A stretch of 64,000 nt of DNA from Plotosus lineatus (lineage: Eukaryota; Chordata; Actinopteri; Siluriformes; Plotosidae), in contig CM045731.1 of assembly GCA_024760905.1 (NCBI GenBank), forward strand, positions 50,204,501 to 50,268,500, written 5' to 3'. Both the position numbers and the translations under genes were made by a program. Shown in pieces: positions 33,374 through 42,298 of the stretch. How positions within the stretch are numbered: position 1 is the stretch's first letter; the number at the start of each line of letters is the position of its first letter. The notes beneath the pieces are model-generated. The model was not told where the DNA came from. It was given only the letters and a program-made list of their open reading frames with translations, and did not search any database.

Positions 33374-36300
33374 CACAGTGATACCTCTGCTCACGAACAT
33401 AATTGGTTCCCAGAAAGTGTGTGTGAGGCGAAAAGTTCGTCTTCCGAACATTTATTTCCCATAAGAAACCATTAAAATGAGAATAATCCGTTCCCAGGTC
33501 CCCATAAAACATAATTTTCTACTAAATAAGCCTTAAAACTACACAAAAATATACCTTATTTTATGTATAATAAATGTCTATTGTATTGTAATTAAAGAAA
33601 TAAACTGTACTGTATAATAAAGTGGTTTTATTTACCTTTGTGATGGTAGTTGACGGCTTGATGGAATGGAGTGGGAGGAGGAGGGAGTGGGAGGAGGAGA
33701 GAGGGAGGGACTTACTGTTTGGAAGGAGAGTTTGGAAACGCCTACTGTTTGGAAACACCCTTAGCCACACACGCACCCTTAATAGCTTCCTTGTTCTTAA
33801 GGATGGGAGCAATGGTAGACTTAGCGTACTGGTACTGGGACGCTGAGTCACACAAACGCACACCTCGTTCGTGTTTTTCAATGATCTCCGCCTGTTGTGG
33901 GGTCTTTTTCGGTCCCATAATAGAAAAAGTACACTCAATATGGTCCAAAATGTCTAGCAAACACAAACCACTTCCGCATTCAAAGAAAGGGGTGTGACGA
34001 ACTGTGACGCCGTGAGCGTGCGTCAGCTTCTCGTGGCCGCCACCGTGGCGCTGTTCGACCGCGTGGTTTGATTCGTCCGCCGAAAACTAGTTCGTCAGCA
34101 GAGACAATATGCTCGCAAATTTAATGTTCTTGAGGCGAAAAGTTCGTGAGCTTAAGCGTTCATCAGCGGAGGTTTTACTGTATGTAATATATATATATAT
34201 ATATAATGTAATATTAGTGTGTGTAAACATATATACAGTGTGTATGTGTTTGTGTGTGGGTATGTATTTTATTCATGATTTAAACTTTTTTATTCTTCTA
34301 CATTTTGAAATAACTATTCAACAACAATCTTGCATACTACCAATACTCTGTATTATATTTTTATATTAAGTTAATCATGCATACACTTTTTTTCCTGTAC
34401 ACATTTTGTAACTTAGATGAATAAAGGATAGTGTGATTATTGTAAGTGCTTGGCATTACTAAATTGTCACATGAGCTTTAAATGATGCCGTTCCTCCTTT
34501 TGCTACTCTACCAGTCTGGAATCTTCGAAACAAAGGTTTCCTCTTTCGGAACATTTGCTGTGGAATTTGATGTCAATTAGTCCCAAGAAAATGACTATGC
34601 ATTGATGTCAAGTGACTATGTATGATTCAGAATCACTATTAATGTGCAGCTGCATTATTGTAGACATGTAAACTTTATTCACTGCATTATGCATTTTTTA
34701 TTACATTTTTTGGGGAGATTTTTTTCTTATTTTTTCTCTCTAATTTAGTCGTATCCAATTCCCACCCAATATGTGTCAATGCTTGCCTCTTGCCTCTTTT
34801 CAAACTGTGGCACATGCACATTTTTGGGGACGGTCTATCACACTCGGAAGGAAAGCCTCCTTGTACGAATGAGCTCATGGAATCTCATAATTGGCTGACG
34901 ATTTCTGAAAGGGAAAAGTGAGCATAAGCCGTCCCTCCCTCCCATAAGAGCTCAGCCAAATAACTTCCATGGACTCCCGGTTACGGAACCAAGGTTCAGT
35001 CATACATTATTTTCTAAGTTTAGATTTGTGTAGCCTATCAGGAACCTTCACATTTGTAAAAGAGTTGTGAGAGTAATGACTGTGGAAATAAGGTAGATTA
35101 TTTAACCTATGGATGATTTTCTTCCCAAATATCTTTGAAGAAGAAACTAACAGTATATAGACTGAAGACACAGTGATTAAGGACAAAAACAAAGTGCCAG
35201 CACATTTTCCCTATTTTAGCCTCACTTCACTGGCTGCCTCTACATTTCTAAAGTATTTGCCAAAATACTAAGTATAAATGTACAGAGATGATTTTCCCAT
35301 TGTTCAACAAGTCCAATAGTGTTACACCAGTGTCCCTTCACCTTCCCTCATCCCCACAAATGAGCTAGTCAGTACGTATGTTTTGCAGAAATTTCATAAT
35401 GCACACATCACTGTTATATTTTCTTTTTAAATTTTGAATGGTGTATATCTAAATAGTACATTGTGAAATAGCCCATCACAGATTCTTTCTTAAGTTATTT
35501 CATCCGTATTAACACTGTGTTCTGCATTCCACAGCACAATGTGAGAGACCTCATGTTGGGGGAAATAGGGTAATTGTCGATGACTTGGGACAGCAGACGT
35601 TCCAAAATGGTTCCACTGTAACATTTACGTGTTCCACCGGCTATCGACCTGTGGATGCATCAGCTTCCAGGACAGTCATCTGCATTGGATCCAATTGGAC
35701 AAACCTGGAGCTTAGCTGTACAAGTAATTCTACTTAAAGTCATTTATTATTATTTTTTGGAACTTCGTTCTAGTTTCATTTCTTATGTTAGGGATACATA
35801 GCTTATAAGTAAAAAAACAAACACCCAAAGGACATTATTTATAAATGGACAAATGATAGAACAAAAGTTGGCTCGATAGATGGATACTTTATTAATCCCA
35901 GAGGGAAATTCACATTTTCTAGCAGCATTGCAGTAACATAGCACACACTTATTCGATTAAAAACATAAATTAAGCTGTATATAGTAAACGTGCCTAGTCT
36001 TATATATAAAATTGTAATACATATATGATCATGCATGTAAAGTAAAAAATAAAAGTTGAGACAACATTATGTAGTTAATTTATGTAATATCTCTACACTT
36101 GTAGAAAAGAGCTGTGGCTCTCTTTCTGAGTTACCCAACGGGAGGTATACTTATCCCAATGGAATTCTGTTTGGTGCGACAGCCGTCGCGCAGTGTAATG
36201 AAGGGTGAGTTACTGTAACTTGAAGTGCTTTACGTTGTGGATTTGTGTTCTGTACCTGTATTCACATTTACTTGAATAGAATCCGACATAATGTAAACGT

Positions 36301-39300
36301 GTGTATTCAGAGCATGTCTGTTGTCTCTGTAGATTTTTACTTGTCGGAGAAAAAAATAGAAATTGTCGTGACGATGGATGGGATGGGAGACACCCTGTGT
36401 GTGAAGGTAATGAAAGATATTTCTGCTGTTATTTTATCAAATTGTAAAAAAAAAGTATTCTAGACACTTTAAAACATCCTGTTTAAACTTGTTGCTTGTT
36501 TTTTTTAGTGGTGAAATGTTTACCACCTCCCAGTATACAAAATGGAATTTTTGAGCCCGTAGAAGAGTCCTATGATTATAACCAAGTGGTTACATACTCT
36601 TGTGATGAAGATTACACGCTTATTGGAGAAGAAACAATAACCTGCTCTGATAATGGAACGTTTCCTTCCCCTCCTCAGTGTTTGAGTGAGTTATAATGGA
36701 GGCTTTGGTTCTCAATTATGAAACAGTATTTTCCCTGAAATCCGTTATTCAGTATTTCTTCCCTTTTTGCTCTTGCAGTGATTCAGTGTGAGAGACCAAA
36801 CATTCCAAATGCAGTTCGAGTTGAAGGAAAATCCCCACCGTATGGATATAAAAATTTTGTCCGGTATGAATGTAATGCAGGATACACAATGAATGGATCT
36901 GGTCAACTGGTCTGTGAAGTAAATGGATGGGATCCACCACCCCCTGAGTGCATTTGTAAGATTATTCATCGCTTTATAATCTCAATATTCTTAATTACTA
37001 ATGACACGCTTACTCTATTGTGTAAATAAATAATTTGATTATACGTGTTACACATATGTAGGCGCTTCATGTCCATAAACTTATCACTGAAGATCACAAC
37101 CAGGCAATAAGGGAGCATTTTGCAGACAGGGATAAACTGTTGGAAAAACATTAAACAGGGTTGAAGTAAAGATTCTTGCGCAGGTCACTGAACCTTTATC
37201 CCTTCAACAGTAATTCATTAAGTTAAAAGTGGCAGTCAAATGAATAAATCTTACTGTAGCTCAGTGAACATGTTTCAACGCTTCGAAAATGTAAATGTTT
37301 GCTTTCCGTCAATCGCACAAATATTTGGTTTGAACAAATGTTCAAAACCTTCTAAATCTAAGGAGTAATTTCACTAATCACACTATACTTGGCCCGTTTA
37401 ATGTTGTCACAAGTTCTGGAATGGTGTCTATCCCATTGCTATATTGTGAAATGGCCATTTAGAGATTATTCGCAATTTATTTAATCTGCATAAAAGATAT
37501 AATTATTTTATGATATATTTTGTCTTCTCAGCACATTGTGAGAGACCTAATGTTGGGGAAAACCGAGTTATGGTTGATGATGTGGGACAGCAGACTTTCC
37601 TTAATGGATCCAGTATAACTTTCAAGTGTTCCACTGGTTATGAGCCTGTGAATCCATCAGCCTCCAAGATTATCACCTGCATTGGACACACCTGGACAAA
37701 CCTGGACCTTAACTGCACAAGTAATTTTCCTTGCAATCATTTTTCCTCATTCCTCACCTCACGTCTTATCATTTTTCACAGAATGGCTGTGTACCTCAAC
37801 TTATTCTTGTCATTTCCTTCCATGTTTGATGTACCTATTCACTTATTTGCTCAACCGCTTAATCCTACTATCGGGGCGTATGAAGGCTGAAGTCTATCTC
37901 CGCTGACACTGGGTGAAGGCGGTGTACACCCTGAGCAGCTCGTCAGACCATTCCATAGGCCAACATACACAACCATTCACACTCACAGCCACGCATGGGG
38001 TAAAGTGGAGCAGTCAATTAAGTTTAGCATATTTCTTTGGTCTATGGGATGAAACCGGAGTACTCGGAAGAAACCCATACCAGCACTGGAATAACATGCA
38101 AAGTCCACATAGGAATTTATTTCTACATTAAAACAGTCACGGGTTCGAGTTCCAGGGCAACTCGAACCCGTGACTGTTTTAATGTAGAAATAAATTGTCT
38201 ATTTAAGTTTTTCTTTTCTCTTTTAGTTTTATTTCTTGTATAATAGAATTAGAAATGTTTAGCTTATGATTGAAATCAAACACCTAAAGCACATTATTTA
38301 TAAATGGACCAATTACTATTAGTCAAGCCTACGATTAATATATCTAAGAAAACACGTGTTGAAGTTGTAGCTATGAATTTATTTCCTGTAGCTTATACAA
38401 ATTATTCAGTTAATTTATGTAATATCACTACACTTGTAGAAAAGAGCTGTGGCTCTCTTCCTGAGTTACCCAACGGGAGGTATACTTATCCCAATGGAAT
38501 TCTGTTTGGTGCGACAGCTGTTGCGCAGTGTAATGAAGGGTGAGTTACTGTAACTTGAATTTTTTGTTTATGTGCTTTACATCATGGATTTGTGTTCTGT
38601 ACCTGTATTCACAATTACTTGAATAGAATCCGACATAATGTAAACATGCGTATTCAGAGCAGGTCTCTTGTCTGTGCAGATTTTTACTTGTTGGAGAAAA
38701 AAATAGAAATTGTCGTGACGATGGATGGGATGGGAGACACCCTGTGTGTGAAGGTAATGAAAGATATTTCTGCTGTTATTTTATCAAATTGTAAAAAAAA
38801 AAAAAGTATTCTAGACACTTTAAAACATCCTGTTTAAACTCGTTGCTTGTTTTTTTTTTTAGTGGTGAAATGTTTACCACCTCCCAGTATACAAAATGGA
38901 ATTTTTGAGCCCGTAGAAGAGTCCTATGATTATAACCAAGTGGTTACATACTCTTGTGATGAAGATTACACACGTATTGGAGAAGAAACGATAACCTGCT
39001 CTGATAATGGAACGTTTCCTTCCCCTCCTCAGTGTTTGAGTGAGTTATAATGGAGGCTTTGGTTCTCAATTATGAAACAGTATTTTCCCTGAAATCTGTT
39101 ATTCAGTATTTCTTCCCTTTGTGCTCTTGCAGTGATTCAGTGTGAGAGACCAAACATTCCGAATGCAGTTCAGGTTGAAGGAAAATCCCCACCGTATGGA
39201 TATAAAAATTTTGTCCGGTATGAATGTAATGCAGGATACACAATGAACGGATCTGGTCACCTGGTCTGTGAAGTAAATGGATGGGATCCACCACCCCCTG

Positions 39301-42237
39301 AGTGCATTTGTAAGATTATTCATCGCTTTATAATCTCAATATTCTGAATTAATAATGACATGCTTACTCTATTGTGTAAATAAATAATTTGCTTATACTT
39401 GTATCACGTAGGTAGGCGCTTCATGTCCATAAACGTCCAACTGAATATCACAACCAGGCAATAATGTGAGCATTTTGCAGACAGGGCTGAACTGTTGGAG
39501 ACACATTAAACAGGGTTGAAGTAAAGATTCTTGCGCAGGTCCCTGAACCTTTATCCCTTCAACAGTAATTCATTAAGTTAAAAGTGGCAGTCAAATGAAT
39601 AAACCAATTTGAATTTAACCAATTTGTAGCCAGTGAACATGTTTCAACGCTTCGAAATTGTAAAGGTTTGCTTTCCTTCAATCTCATGAATATTTGATTT
39701 GAACAAATGTCCAAGACCTTCTAAATCTAAGGAGTAATTCCACTAATGGCACTATACTTGGCCCGTTTAATGTTGTCACAAGTTCTGGAATGGTGTCTAT
39801 CCCATTGCTATATTGTGAAATGGCCACTTTGAGATTATTTACAAGTTATTTAATCAGTATAAAAGATATAATTGTTTTATATTATACATTATTGTACTAA
39901 TCTGGCAAAATTTAGAAGAGTACAACATTGCCACTAAAAATAATTTATCTGGCGCACTGATCCATTATGCTCTTTAATGTGGGTATCTGTAACCATACAC
40001 ACCGATGAGCATGTAGTATTCGTATCACAGGGTGGAAAATGTTTTGTGTGTGGGTGTTGGTGTTTTTGCAGCCCATGAAAAATGCATTTTCAGAGGGTGA
40101 CAGGCATCACATGTTGAACAGGAAGCACATGCTTGCTCTCACCCCTCAGTAGCTGTTGATGCCCACATTATACATTTACTGGGCACATAATTTTTCATGT
40201 TCTAGCTCTGCTGTCAAGAATTTTTAGGATTTTTGTGACCTTTAGGGCAGGGTTGTTAGGGCCGCTTTCAGGTGTTTAGCCCAATCGCTAGATCGGCTGC
40301 TTTCGGCCAATTGCCTTGTCAAGATTCTTGGGTGTGACTTAACTATGACTAAATTAGAGAACAAAAACCTGGGTATCCATATACGTTTATGCAAAATGTA
40401 ATAAAAATATGCCAAAGTTTGGTTGGTATCCATGAACTGATAATTATTCAAGCTGAGAGCAGGTGTGCGTCTTTAAGGACACAAAAGCCTGTGGCAACAA
40501 CATCAGCGAGATGTATCACGTTTCATGTAATCCGATCTTTTTGTAGTCAGGCTGCGAGCTTTGTACAAATACAAAACAGTGCCAACTATTGGCACCAATA
40601 TGCACCATAACTGGCGAGAGGCATAATGCAGCAGAGCAGTTTGTGGATGAGGATGGTGTTGTGCTGTAGCTTTCATGATGCGTGTTGTTTCCAGCATCAC
40701 ATTTAGTTTCTCGTTCTCAGGAAGAAAAATAGTGTAACAGTTGATTTTGAAACTTGTCAAGCACGATAACAAACAACCAAGTTCTGGATGTGTTCCCCAA
40801 CTTCACCATCCTTTTCACTGTGAGGGCAAACATATGTGCTCATGAGTACAATTTCTGACAACATTTCAACTGTTTCAGACACCAACTTTCTTGTTATGAC
40901 CCTGATTGTGCTTTTGCAATCCACTGTAATTCATCCTCATGACCGTGTCAGTGTGAGGGTTTTTATTACAATTCATTTTTTCATCTTATAATGTGTCAAC
41001 ATTACTGCTATCATGCTAAAATTTGTGAGCATGAGAGGAAAATTGACAAGAAGTGTAACTGTTAACCTTGAGACTATGGGTTTTAATCCAGGTTAATGCT
41101 GCAGCTTGGGCGTTCATGAGAGCTAATTGGCTGAGCTCTTATATGGGATGGGATGGCGTGCACTTAAAGCAATCACCATTCTGTGAGGCCAGTTTGTACA
41201 AGTGCATGTGGCACCAGAACATCTCTCGGAGAAGGCATGTACAGCTTGCACCTCTCTCTGATTGGTGATGGTTCTGTGTGATAGGGAGGCAGTATTCGAC
41301 GGGTAGGAATTGGGTAGGACTAAATTATGGGGAGAAAATTTCCCAGGAAAGGTTGTGTGCATGTTGCTTCCTGTGATCTTTATGTTGTGCTTCTTTTTCT
41401 AGTGAATCGAAACGATAATACGACTACAGCTCCACCAGGAGATGGTAGGTGATGCATTGTTGTTGTCTGAAATTAAGAATGTGAGATTTTTTTTTTTTTT
41501 TTTTTTTTAAGTTTACATTTTTTTTTGGAATTTTAAAACAGTCATAGTATTTCTGAGAGGAATAGAACAATATATTCTTAAAGGTTCAGTGTGTGATTTA
41601 TTTTGGACAATTTATTTGCAGAAATTATGTATATAACCAATTATGTCTTTGTGACTCTTAAATTATCTACAAAAAGTAGTTTTCAGATCTTTAGAACTTA
41701 GCTGTTAGTATGTACATGAGGAGCAGGTGCCCTCTAATGGAGGCCACCATCCTGCCCCGCCTTGCTTCTACTGTAGCTCAGAACCATACAGGCTTTGAAG
41801 CGGAAGGGTCAGGAAGGAAGTCTCAGTTGACTGCAATCTGGATTCTCACTACTAGATGCCATTACGTAGCAATAAAACTTATACACTGTAACCTTTTATG
41901 TTTTTAGGATTATTTATTATTAATTTTATAGAGAGTGAACCTCTTTTAAACTGAGTAATTGTCTTTTTATTCTCAGGTACCAGTGTGAAGCCCAGTGTAG
42001 TAATAATTGCTGTTGTTACATCCATCGTTGTCCTTCTAGGTAAGTGAACAGTCACTTTACATTCAATTTATTTTCTGAACCACTTAATCCTAATTAGGGT
42101 CGCAGGGAGGCTGGAACCCATCTCAGCCGACTCTGGGTGAGGGCGGGTACACCCATTGCTGCACTTAACATTTTGTTATTTTTATTTATTTATTACCAAT
42201 CAATATGGCTGATTTTTCATTTTGTTAGTAAGTCATT

Positions 42238-42298
<61 letters not shown>

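Larger units (their letters stand above)
36080..37510 (+). repeat. Tandem duplication unit, copy 1 (CCP2-CCP4 with introns)
   Basis: About 1.4 kb, very similar in exons and introns to 38410-39890 (a few percent difference by eye). It ends in the intron tail before CCP5. Confidence 0.85.
38410..39890 (+). repeat. Tandem duplication unit, copy 2 (CCP6-CCP8 with introns)
   Basis: Same order and splice sites as copy 1. Homology continues past CCP8 through 'cccattgctatattgtgaaa' to about 39890, where copy 1 would run into the next CCP exon but copy 2 does not. Confidence 0.85.

Noticed and set aside
36245..36463. Open frame across the CCP2 second-half exon in another reading frame
   Set aside because: Only the spliced phase-2 frame restores the CCP cysteines; the other frame is a shadow.
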